The position numbers and the translations under genes are program-made. From Spisula solida (lineage: Eukaryota; Mollusca; Bivalvia; Venerida; Mactridae): a stretch of DNA of 64,000 nt. The stretch lies in contig OX365946.1 in NCBI GenBank assembly GCA_947247005.1, positions 49,874,734-49,938,733 on the forward strand, read 5' to 3'. The notes under the pieces were generated by a model. The model was not told where the DNA came from and ran no database searches. It saw only the letters and a list, made by a program, of their open reading frames with translations. Below are positions 1 through 12,500 of the stretch, piece by piece (position 1 is the first letter of the stretch; every line of letters starts with the position of its first letter).

Positions 1-429
1 ACAGTTTTACTATATGGTAGTGAAACCTGGAAAACAAACAAGAATGTAGAATCCAAACTGCGAGGATTTGAAGGAAGATGTCTCAGAAAGATCTTGAGAA
101 TACATTGGCCCCAAGTTATGTCTAACAAGGAAGTAACAGAAAGAACTGGAATTGGGGATATAAACACAGAGGTAAGACGCAGACAATGGAGATGGATAGG
201 ACATGTCATGAGAATGGACAATACAAGGCATACTAAAACAGCTATCAGATGGACACCACAAGGGCAGAGAAAAAGAGGGAGACCGAAAGGAACATGGAGA
301 AGAACCGTAGAGTCAGAGATGAAAATAATGGGAACAACCAGGAATACAACAGAGAGGAAAGCCCAAAACAGATGTAGGTGGAGAGCAGCTGTGGAAGCCT
401 TATGCACTCAAGAGTGCGAAGAGGACTAA
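1..429 (+). pseudogene. C-terminal fragment of a non-LTR retrotransposon reverse transcriptase
   Basis: The frame is open from base 1 to a TAA at 427-429 and continues off the left edge, so this is the 3' end of a longer reading frame. It begins TVLLYGSETW, followed by a basic segment with RRRQWRWIGHVMRM and KRGRPKGTWRR. This is the usual order at the C terminus of endonuclease-reverse transcriptase polyproteins of RTE-, CR1- or L2-type LINEs: the ALLYGSETW motif, then WIGHV.RM, then GRP..TWRR. The catalytic reverse transcriptase core would lie outside the window. The stop codon runs directly into a short TAAG tail, and simple-repeat tails directly after the ORF are common in RTE-like elements. 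The clade is uncertain. The fragment itself has no frameshift. Confidence 0.85.
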
Positions 430-443
430 GTAAGTAAGTAAGG
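427..443 (+). repeat. (TAAG)n 3' tail of the LINE
   Basis: Four copies of TAAG follow, and include, the stop codon of the reverse transcriptase fragment. I read this as the 3' simple-repeat tail of the retrotransposon. Confidence 0.6.
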
Positions 444-2778
444 AAGTGGGACGACACGTGAAAATCAGTCTACCGAATCATTATTCTGCATCCGGTCTGA
501 CAAAAAAATATAGGCCATAGCCAATGCAAAACTACAACAACAACAATCACATGTTTTTCGCATGTAATCGTTAATGGGGATTTTCCCAGCCACTGCGCGG
601 CCGGGGATAAATCCCCTACTAACACCGATTTAGTTAATGAACATCTGCAAACAATATCCGTCTCCAATTTGCAGTTGTTTAAGAATTATATAGAATTTAA
701 ATATGAATGTAAGTTTACGATTTCCGTAAGTGCTTTGATAAAACAGTACCATGGTGCGTAGGGCATTTTTCAATATTATATGAGCAATAGCTTGCAAACA
801 AGTTTTTTATCAGAATTTGAAATACTTATTTACATTGCAGTTTTACTGACCTGTCATAAAATACAACATTACACAGTTTGTTGGCAATACAGATAAGTCC
901 TTATCATTTTCTGAAAGGCAATGGCTATGAATACATAGCGGACAGTTACCCTGTAATCATGTTTTCTTTATTGTATAAACTTGCACTATAATATTCTGTG
1001 AACAATTTATAGGGACTTTTTTATTCCTTAAAATTGCCTTAAACAATAAAACCTGGTTTAAGATGCATATAATTAAAACATATGGCAAGATAATATTATG
1101 GCTAAAACTTATCACAATCCTTTAACTGAAGTTTGGAGATAAGAAAGCACACAGAAAAACAACCCAAGGACAATGGTTCACTTGATCAATTGTTATGATC
1201 TTGGCTAAAAATTCACAATTTATCTACCACTAAAGATTATATCATGATATTTGTCATGTATTCATTATGTAACAAAACATTAAGAGCATGTTCTTACTGA
1301 TGTACACTAGTTACATAGCATTTCCAAGCATATCAATTTAAAATCAAAATGTTTTTAACAAGATAAGAAACACAATATACAGAAAATTCAGAGAATCGTT
1401 TGAAGCACTGTATCAATTACATAGCATTTCCAAGCATATAAATGTAAAAAGTGTTTAACAATTTAAGAAATGTAACATAAAAAGAATTAAGAGAATCTTT
1501 TGAAGCTTCCAGTAAGACATTAGCCATGTTGAAAATCACTATATCACCACACAAGGAATGCAACCAATCAGAACTAGTGTTAAGACTAACTTATAAATAA
1601 GTTTTCAATAAATGTGACTTGTTCAATTAATTAAGTAGAAATTTAACTGATTGTACTGAATATTAATAGCACATGCCTAATAACAGTTATACCCTCTTCA
1701 AGATACATATATTTAACCAAATGTGGATCAAAACACAGGTAACTGTATCATTAATAAAGAATGAAACATATATTTCTTTCACAGAAATTGATCTATATTT
1801 TAAATAAAATGTTCTGTTTTTTTGTTTATTCTTTTTCAATGATACCTGTTACCAAAACTGCTTCTTCCTAAGATCTACAGCATTCAAATTTAAACATACC
1901 ACCATTTATTATATAGAAGAGGGGGTTTGCTCCAGGGAAGTGTTAACTCTTGATAGACTATTTAATGTGTATTATTCAGCAAGTCAATAAGATATCGTCA
2001 AACACTATTTAACTCAGACTCTGTGAATATAGCCTAAGTTTGTCTGCCTAACCAACGGGTGTTTTATTTTGAAGGTTTATGGCACAATGGTGAAAACACA
2101 CAAACATGAAGTCACAGATTGTTAAGTCTCAGTTAAATTGCATTTGCCAACAACATTAAAACTATTATTATATAAAGTTAACACTACACAACTACTATAT
2201 ATACAAACACTCTATAATAATAGCAATTTACAACATGGGTTGAGTAAAACTCTCTTAGCAGCTTCAAAATATGCCTCAGATAGCTTCCATTATGGCGGGA
2301 ACCTTTATGTTATGGCATTCCTATTCTGGATGAAGGTCACCATCAAGGCATTAGGTTGAATGTCTGAAAGTAAAACATCAACAATTTTTACAGAACTGTA
2401 ATACTTGTGCTGGTAGGTTGGTTTCAAGGTAAAATTTAGCTCTCTCCAAAATAAATATACTGCAGTAAGATGATCGTAGGGGCCATATGACCTTGAGTGG
2501 CTTGTGTAATGCTGTATCTCGCGAGACTGCTAGGTAAAGCGAGTTGCTGTATAAAGCAAGCAACAAGAGGTAATACGACCCGACGAATCAACACAACTGC
2601 AGTAATATTCCTTTTTTCATACATACATGTACAAAAGCGCTTTTACACGAGAAAATGCTTTAAAATGCATATAGCACGACGTCGTTTCACAAAAAGGTAT
2701 ATGTTTACGTCATGACATCATTGACATATTATGGTCAGCATAGAACATGTCATACAGGCATGATACAGATTCAGAAAT
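444..2778. other. AT-rich spacer without recognisable genes
   Basis: I see no exon-like segment with good splice sites and no convincing ORF here. A segment near 1300-1345 (TTACATAGCATTTCCAAGCA) recurs near 1415-1440, a small local duplication. Confidence 0.5.
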
Positions 2779-2944
2779 GATACTGAACATGTATGATACT
2801 GAACATGTATGATACTGAACATGTATGATACTGAACATGTATGATACTGAACATGTATAATACTGAACATGTATGATACTGAACATGTATGATACTGAAC
2901 ATGTATGATACTGAACATGTATGATACTGAACATGTATGATATG
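2779..2944. repeat. 16-bp tandem repeat, about ten copies
   Basis: The unit GATACTGAACATGTAT is repeated about 10.3 times almost without change; one copy has TATAATACT instead of TATGATACT. Each unit contains the palindrome ACATGT. The unit has no stop codon in any minus-strand frame and 16 is not a multiple of 3, so long spurious ORFs with a 16-residue period appear there. They are not genes. The low divergence suggests recent expansion. Confidence 0.95.
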
Positions 2945-3350
2945 GACAATGCAATCTGTTGGGTTGTATTCCACTGTGCAATTTGGCTTGTAAATGGTGA
3001 CAATACAGTGTTAGGTATATGATAAACTAATATACACAAATAACTTCTCAGCTTCAATTTGTATGTAAAATCACCCCGCAACTCACTGCTTCAAGCAACC
3101 AACGAGAAGCACTGGTCTGGATCTTACATGCCAAAACCTCAATATTGCTACAATCTTTAGTGCGAATCTTCAGCATTTGACGTAGAAATAATTTAACTGT
3201 CTAGGCCTTAACATCGCTCATCTGGGCTGCATTCAAGTTAATATTGTCTGACAAAATGTACGCAACTAGATCAGAAAACAATAATATTGCTTCGGCAGTC
3301 ATTAAACCCAACCGACCATGCACAGAATGAACACAGGAAGTATCTCACCA

Positions 3351-3538
3351 TTAGTCAAATTTCTCGGTCTGACCAGGACCGGGGGAGTTCACATTAGGAA
3401 CACAAAATCCAGGTGGAGGTGCAATTTGACCCCTCCCGAGCCCCGGGGTGATCATACCACGTCCAACAGCATTCGGCATACTACCTCTACCGATACCACG
3501 TCCACTAGGCATGACAGGCGTGAAAGCTTCTTGGGTAC
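3351..3538 (-). CDS. GTSF1: GTSF1-like coding exon 6 (GRG repeats and stop)
   Basis: Encodes the final 61 residues: [30 protein letters not shown], then [18 protein letters not shown] and TEKFD before TAA. Acceptor TATACACATAG. The spaced GRG motifs resemble the sDMA/Tudor-binding motifs of PIWI-pathway proteins, which is an inference only. I found no convincing AATAAA close downstream, so the 3' end of the transcript is open. Confidence 0.85.
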
Positions 3539-6500
3539 CTATGTGTATAAATGTATGAATATTGTATAAAAGTATAGTTCAGAGATTTTGACACGACTCT
3601 CAAACTTCTATTAGCATAATTTTACAGCTGATTTATTGTCTATTTTTATCATCCAGGTTGTGTGTATGCATAAGCGTGGAGTATCACGAAGACGCTCGAG
3701 GTGTCATACTAACACAAATCAAAAGGACCTATTTTGCATGATTTGCTCGCGGAAATTTATATATTCAACGCAAGAACCCTGTAATATATTCATTCAATAA
3801 AGGTCAGGATCGTGTCAAATTCTCCGTACTATATAGACATTCTTCAGTGTTACAATACGCACGTAATGTTGAAATTTCAAGATGGTTTCAAACATGGACT
3901 ATAACTCCACTGGAACTACCTCAAGTTGAACCAAAAATTCAGGAGCACAACTTCTCATGCTGATTAACATTGCAGTCGAATTTCGCGACGCAAAGTATCA
4001 CGTGACATATTTATGAATGAATGAATGAACGTAAACTTCATAGTAAAAAATTTAACGAGGCAAGTTGCACGAGTCTCCAGTGTTACAGCTATGACGCATC
4101 TATTTTAGAAACTCCAATATACTCTCGACACCAAGCCTTTCATTAAAACCTCTGATAATCAATTCATTTATATTTTTCATTTCATAAAAAGGTACCTTAT
4201 ACTCGTGTTATTAAAATTGTTTCAATGTTTAAAATGTGTTATTTCCTTCAGAACATTACGAATGGCGTTTTCATTAACGAGGGAGGTAATTGTACCAGCT
4301 AATAAGCCACTCAATTTCAGCGTGGAATTATGTTCAATGTCAAATGCTTGAAAATGGAATGCGCGCAGTTAAATAGTACAGGATATTATCGTATTTAGAA
4401 TCGAAATAAAAACTCTGTTCTCGTATTTTGTAGAGGAAAAAAAAACGGGCACTCGTTCGGATGCTTAAAATTAAATCACTTATGCTACACACTTGTTATT
4501 TAATTTTTCCGCATCCAAACTCCTGCCCATGTTTTGTTCACCGACAAAATACGCGAACAGATTTTTATTTTTTAAATAAAGGATTCTGGCCCAATTGGTA
4601 GTTATTAAAAATTCCTACCAAACTGTTAATAATGAAAAACCTGTAGTAATATCTACATAATTATATCTAAATATTAAGATCAGCATATTCTGCATATACA
4701 AAAACAGTTGACCTATATTTCTAGTTACAGTTTCCATTTTCAGTGGAATAATACATTTCTATCTATGAAGTACCTACCATTAGATGTCACGCCTCGTGCA
4801 ACCCCGCCATTTTGCACCGGGTTCTGCCCACGTCCCCTGCCAATACTGAATGTATACACACTATGATGGGCAGGCTGTTTGATTGGTTGTGGCTTGGGTA
4901 CGGCCATGGCAGCGTGGGATTGTGTATTTGGTAGACGAAGATTTTCACCATTCCCCATATTATTACCTCCACCTAACTCTTCCCTGTGTATCAGAAGACA
5001 AAAACTAATCAAACACAACACAAGTGAAAGTAAGCAATACAAATAGAATTGTATTCATATAATACAATGCTCAATCAAGGTACTCAACTGATAAAACAAA
5101 CTCAAATGAAAACAAGATAACTTTTATATAACACTTATTCCTAATAGTCAGAAATGTTAAAGGTCATGGCAACCTTGACCTCTGACCTCAAAATCAAAAG
5201 GGACCATCTACTGATGATGACCCACCTCCTCTAGAGTCATTGACCAGAAACAAGTTGGTATATTTATTCATGTCAAAGGTCACAACAACTTTGACCTCAA
5301 GGGGGTCATGCACTGTTGGTTACAAGTATAACACTTACATTTTTTGTTTTGTTGTTAACCTGTTGTCATTCATAACAGCCTTCTGTGTCTTTGTCATTCT
5401 GAAAATAACCCAAACAAGACTAAAATCCAGTTCAATACCACTAGAAATAACCAAAGTATCCTTGTAGGTAATATACAACCTTAAAGAGTTTGAACTGAAC
5501 TATACATTGACATAGGTGAACAAACACTTGAGTTATTCAAAACTTTGTACAGTATATAAATAACACATGGCTGCGAGGGTGATAGTAAATAATACCAACC
5601 CGAGAATAGTTATATCAACCTAGGCGAACAAAATTACAACCATTTTGCAAAATAAAATATCAACAAATATAAGCAGCACTTAGATTGCCTTTATGATAAT
5701 TTAACATGCATGTACAATCTCAGTCCGTATAAGGTGGTTAAAATTGACATTATTTACTAAAATAGCATGTGAAATATACACAATTATGAGCCAATATCAG
5801 ATTTGAGCAGATTTTTTGTCTTTTTAAATTTTGATTTGATTTCAGCTCTTTAATACAGAAATTTAGCACTAAAAATTGATAATGACAGTAAAATCTAGTA
5901 ATTCGACACAAAAAACCAGACATATATTGCATATTTAGCTCTTTACAGCATCTGATGTACCCAATTTGTCCTTGCTGTTACGTGTCTTTTGTCCCTAAAA
6001 CATCATGAAAAGCCCTTTTTGAATACTGTACAACATAAGTATTATTTTTTTAAGCATGTAAGTTTAATATCAGTATCCAATGTTTCCAAATTTGAATAAA
6101 ATAGTCTGTTTATAACATTAACATGTGTTTGTTGAGGCTTTGAACTTTGTCTCTCACATTGATGTCCTTGCTGTTACAGTGTAATAATTGCACATGTACA
6201 ACCTTAAACACTTATGATAAAATGCGGGAAAATAGTCAACAATGATTAAGTATTTACATTTAAATGAAGGATAAAATCGTTAAAGAGCAGTTGTAATTTT
6301 TATGAACAAAATGTGAAGTTTCATCAATGCAAGTAAAATAGTATTTTCAATTTGTGTCCTTAATGTTACACACATTACGCAATTACCCAATACCGTAATT
6401 ATTAAATAGATATTACCTACCGATGTCAAATATTGGTATATTTATCATTTTGATTGAAAACAGATGAATGGTTGTAGGATTTTATGATATTGATAGAAGA

Positions 6501-9500
6501 GAAAGCAAATACGTCCTTGCAGTAACAGTCCTTAAAATAACGCTCAATAATGTAATCAGCATGAAGTAAAAGTGTTTCTGCAAAAGCATAATTTGGTTCT
6601 GTATGAGTTTTCTAAACGATTACTTGTTAAATATTACTCGTTTGATTATCCCGTCATAAAATCTTTGCATATACTTCAATATTAAATTGTAGATTGTATG
6701 TGCAAATCTGACGACATGTTTAACAGTGTTTGTTCATTTTTGTTATTGCAAGGACATAACTTGTTACATGTACATAAATGACTGACCATATATCTTTAAG
6801 TGATATAACACATATTTTAAAATCACAAACAATTAAAAACCTATATTGGAAGTTAAGAACTACTAAGATACAGAATGAAGTTTTGTATAATATTTTTTAA
6901 AAGATAGTTCTAATTTTACACAGTTTTATTTTCGTTACAGCAAGGACACCACCATGTCTTCTGTAAGCAATTTATATACAAGCAAACACATTTTAAGGGT
7001 TAGAAACGATCTTATGCTCATTCAGATATATCAGCAAATACTATTATTGGTGTTTGTGATAAAAATTATGACATTGTATTTTTTACAAATTGACCCATTA
7101 AAAACTGCCCAAATTTGATATTAGCTCTTATATAAATAGCATACAGATACTCTCTAGCAGGGTGTTTTCTGGACTCAAATAGTACAAATGTCTATAAATA
7201 GCCCAGCATCGTTTTTACTAGTAGTGTTCGAACAAAATATCACATAGTGATCGAACAAAATATCACACAGAAGGTCTATGGGGAAAATACATTGAGAGGT
7301 CACGTGAGGTATAGTAATAGAAAATATTTGACCAGGAACTAACTAATCCTTGTGTGTTTTTCGTTAAGGTGGTTAAAATTGACATTATTTACTAAATTAG
7401 CATGTGAAATATACACAATTATATAAATAGCATACAGATACTCTCTAGCAGGGTGTTTTCTGGACTCAAATAGTACAAATGTCTATAAATAGCCCAGCAT
7501 CGTTTTAACTAGTAGTGTTCGAACAAAATATCACATAGTGATCGAACAAAATATCACACGGAAGGTCTATGGGGAAAATACATTGAGAGGTCACGTGAGG
7601 TATAGTAATAGAAAATATTTGACCAGAAACTAACTAATCCTTGTGTGTTTTTCGTTATTGTACCGTAAGATGTTTTGAGAGGTTAAAATAACAAATCTGA
7701 TTGGACAACGGATAAGGTAAAGGTAAAATAAGGGCTGCTATAAAGAGTCTACTAAAATGTTGTACAGAAAATAAGGGCGGCTATAAAAGTTGTATGTCAG
7801 GGGTACCAAAGATGCAACTTGTAATTGTCTTACCCGGACAAATCCTTGAATCTGACTCGATCAAAGTATGAGTTATCATACGCTGGTCCCACTCTCACAG
7901 GGGCATCTGAAGCTTCTGTAAAATAGCAACATCATGTATTACAGGAACACCAAACAAGAAGGGTTTTTGAAACAAAAACGTACGTCAACCAGAAAGGGCC
8001 ATAACTCTGGCAAAAATCAGCTAACACACAATTCCTGATAATATGCATAACAAGGCTTTGTACCAACTATTTATATTAAGTTTCATTGAAATCCACCAAT
8101 GGTTAAGGAGAACAAGTTCAGAAAACTTAATGACATCAAACTATCCAGACAGACGGACAGACCTAAAGCACAAAATCAATACGTCTCCCTCACTAAATGT
8201 TGAAGACAAAATTACCTAAGGCTGTAAAGAAAGCAGTGGTTTCTTTCTGATTAAGGAATTGACTCTCCATCAGTGGCATAAAGGAGTTATTCAGTTGTGT
8301 GAACAGTGGATTCAATAAATCAGGATAAAAAGGGTGGAAAAGTATTGAAACAGGCTAGACTTTACAAACAAATGTTACCTGCATCCCAGTCTTCTTCAGC
8401 AGGTATTTCAATGTCTCTATATACCGGTGTATCCGTGCAGCCCTTCAATATCACCCGGGCATTTTCATTTTCCTTCCTTGCAACTAAAAGTATGAAACAA
8501 CAATTTATGTACATGTACGAGGGTCATTCAGCACATATCAATAAAATTCCTACAAACAAAATGACAAATCATCTATCATTCAGATATGTTCATAAAATTT
8601 AAATTCAAAATCATTCGAACTGTTCTTGTAGTGAATGACCAACATTCATCCTTCCTACAGATCTTCTACATGTATTCCAGTTGTTAGGCAACTAGGCACA
8701 TATATGGATATACCTTAAGTTACTCAGCCAAAGTCTATTCAATCTAATGCAAATCAGCAAGTCAAATTCCCAGGTCATTAAAGTCTCTTTTCTGGAAAGT
8801 AAGATTGTATATATTGTTTACGTCTGATCTACTGCTCAAACCACAGGGATTCATCCTTTGACATTTAAGTGCAATTTCAAGCAAGCTGGAAAAAAGTTCA
8901 TTCATTTAACAGTCTCACAACTTCAGAATTTACAGGAGGGCATTTTGACACATGCATTTGGAAGCAACATAAAATCCTTGGCATCTTTTTCATGGCACTA
9001 GACTTTTATGTTAGTTATGTTGGTCTAGTGACTTCACATTATTATTTGAACATACACGAGGGTTGTCCGAGTAAATCCTTTACTTTGCTCATTACACATA
9101 TGGTATTCAAAACATTTAAGTTTCAAATTTTCACTGATGTTTATTAAATTTGTTCTCAGCAGGTATCCAGAATTTCATGAAAATGTATCATGAAATTAAT
9201 TTTCTGTTGATATTACTAATACACAAGTGCGGCAAAAAGGTTAGAACGTCATTCCGCAGAACATTTTTTCTTTATCTTAAAGTAGTGTCCATTGTATTCA
9301 ATATGCAAACGATGGCATTTAACAATTGTCTGAGACACATTTGTGAACCAGTCAGAATCTAATGCATCATAGAAAGGCTGCTATATCGAGACAACAAGCC
9401 GTCATCGTGAGGAACACCAGACCATTAGAAACATGCCTTTAACTGTGAGAACAAGAGCTGTCCACGAACAGCGCGCTCCACTATTCGCAGCGCCATGCTA

Positions 9501-12500
9501 GGATAGTACAATCATTATATATTCAAAACAAAATGCTTCATAACAGCAGCATTACCCTCAGTTGTGTAGAGGTCGGGGCTTCTAAGTCGAAAAAGGGGGA
9601 TAATTTGGACAAATTATGCAGGACTGTTACCTACTCATGTGTAGCTCCTCTAGGTCATGATGGCAAATAAATAAGCCTTTCTTAGTCCAAAACGGGGCAT
9701 AATTTCAATAAAATGCTAAATAGTTATCTTCTCCTGTGTAGGGGTTGGGGTCATGCTGGTGAACAAGTATGCAAAGTATCAATGCAATATGTGAATGCAC
9801 TTTGAAGATATCAGAAGTTAAAAAACCTGTACCTAAACTTTAACATTTGCATTTCCAAGTCCAAAAAGGGGGCATAATTTCAACAAAATGATCGATAGAG
9901 TTACCCATCCCTGTGTAGGGGTTGGGGTCGTGATGGAGAACAAGTATGCAAAGCAATATGTGAATGCACTTTGAAAATATTTGAGGTAAAAAAACTGTAC
10001 CTAAACTTTAACATTTGCACTAATTGAAAAAAGGGGGCATACTTCACCAAATGCTTAATAGAGTTACCTACCCCTGTGTATGGGTTGGGGTCATGATGGT
10101 GAACAAGTATGCAAAGAATCAAAGCAACATGTCAATGCACTTTGAAGATATTAGAGGTTAAAAAACCTGTACCTAAAAATGAGCTAAAAATGAAACACCT
10201 GCATCACACGGGGCAGTAGAAGATGTGAACAGTACAACCCGCTGATGCCCCAATCATCACTGAATATTCCTCGTTTCTCATTCAATTGTGTTCTAGACAC
10301 ATCGCTTTATATCTGTGTGTTAAAGTATATTTTGATATCATCCCAGACAAAAGTACAAATTGTACTGTTATTCGATGGGTACAATTCTCGTGTGTCTTTT
10401 TTATTGTAGCTATTCAAACATGTGAAAGCAATGTTGGTCAATGCATGACAAATTTATGGTCTGGATAAACTTCAACTTGATCTTTGACCTCCAACTGTGA
10501 CCTAAACCTTCGAGATAGGAACCTTGAGGTTGAGCATGACACTTGGTCTCAAGGAGGTCAACATTCATACCAAATATAAGTAAGATTTGTCAATGCATGA
10601 CAAAGTTATGGTACTGACAAGCTTAAATTTGACCTTTGACCTCCAACTGTTACCTTGACCTTTGAGATAGGAACCTTGAGGTTGAGCATGACACTTTGTC
10701 TCAAGGAGGTAAACATTCATACCAAATATAAGCAAGATTTGTCAATTTTGCATGACAAAGATATGGTCCAGACAAGCTTGAAATTTAAATTTGACCTCCA
10801 ACTGTGACCTTGACCTTTCAGATAGGAACCTGGGGTTGTGCATGACACTCCTCCTGAAGGAGGTGAACATTCATGCCAAATATAAGCAAGATTGGTCCAA
10901 GCATAACAAAGTAATACTCCGGACAAGCTTCAATTTGACCTCCAACTGTTACCTTGACCTTTGAGATAGGAACCTGTGGGTTGGGCATGACACTCCTCCT
11001 CATGGAGGTGAACATTCATGCCAAATATAAGCAAGATTGGTATTTAGCATAACAAAGTTATGATCCTGACAAAATCGGACGGACGCACACACCAAAATGG
11101 CAACTAAGTCTCGCTCACCGCAAGTGGGCTCGACAAACACCAGGCTTAGTGACAAAAATATGAAAATCATGATAATATAGCATTAGAAAGACAAGACTCT
11201 TTTGAACAGTTTCTGGAAAATTTGAGCAAAATATAACTGGTAACATCAACTTACAAACTATCAACAAAGACACCAAAGTGTAAATGTAGCGACATGATCA
11301 ATGCAGGTTAAGATTAACATACGGTAATTTATTAGTGACCGACGTTACGGCTTTCACAAAGCCTTCAACAGGGTACTTATGTTATGAAAATTATTACCGT
11401 TACATAAGTAAGAAAATCTGATACTTTTAGTCACGTGACCGTGAACTAAAAATAGAATCCGGTGTTTTTTAAGATTTTCGTCAATTGAGGAATGTTTACA
11501 AAGTTAGAGACTTTTAAAACTAGCCAGCCCCGCCTACTTTGGGAGTAAAGTTGCAAATGTCAATCAAACATTATATAATTTGACATTACATTAACATGAA
11601 GTTCATAAATCCAGTATTTGATGAGTTCTTGATGTAAACTTTTTAAAATTGTATCACATTTTAGAATAATATTCGTTTTTTTGATAAAACATGTACAGTG
11701 CCCACCAAAAATAAGTACACAGTAAATAATTGCTGCAAAATTAAACTTGGTTAAATTATTAAATAACTGTTTATCAGACGGTCACAATTATACTAGTATC
11801 TGAAACTACAGTTACTAAATAAGTCAAAATAAAGATAGAAATAAAGATGAAGATGTTCGGAACTAAAATAACCATGTGATCAAAAGGGCTGAATTTTCCA
11901 TCTTTTGGTGACAAAGTTACCATTCAAGAGGGACAAAGAAACTTTAGATTTTGCACCCAGGGTACCAATTAATGTATGGCCTTTCCATTTAATAAACAAA
12001 AATATTCCTTTTCGTCAAATATATTGTTGTTTCACTGCTCTACAAATAATATTATTACAGGCAAGTAAGTGGGCAAATAACATCTGTATACTTATTTTTG
12101 GTGGGCAGTGTATATATATCTAAATCATGAAATTTAGCTTTGAGAGAAAATGTAGCTACGGTTTTTAACCACTAACCCCTCGTTTTCTCAACATAGTACT
12201 CTTCACAAATTGGTCACCATAGCAATGACAGAAGCTATTTTAACATGATTCGTAATAAAAATAAATCTAAAACATAGCTCTATATTATCAAAGAACTTAA
12301 AATTAAATCAAAGAGTATGACTTTTTTGTCATTTGAGACGTTTTTCTTAACCTTACTACATAAATACATACAATCTCACTAAGCCCGGTTTTCCTGGAGA
12401 ACGGCTCATATAATACATCATGAAAATACTGATCATAATTTGGATAGTAGTCTTCAAAAGCTGTCTAAGACTCTGTCATGGACTTGTTAAATGTGTTTGA

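Noticed and set aside
2710..3081. Minus-strand ORFs with MFSIIHVQYHTCS repeats
   Set aside because: Artefact of the 16-bp minisatellite, open in all three minus frames.
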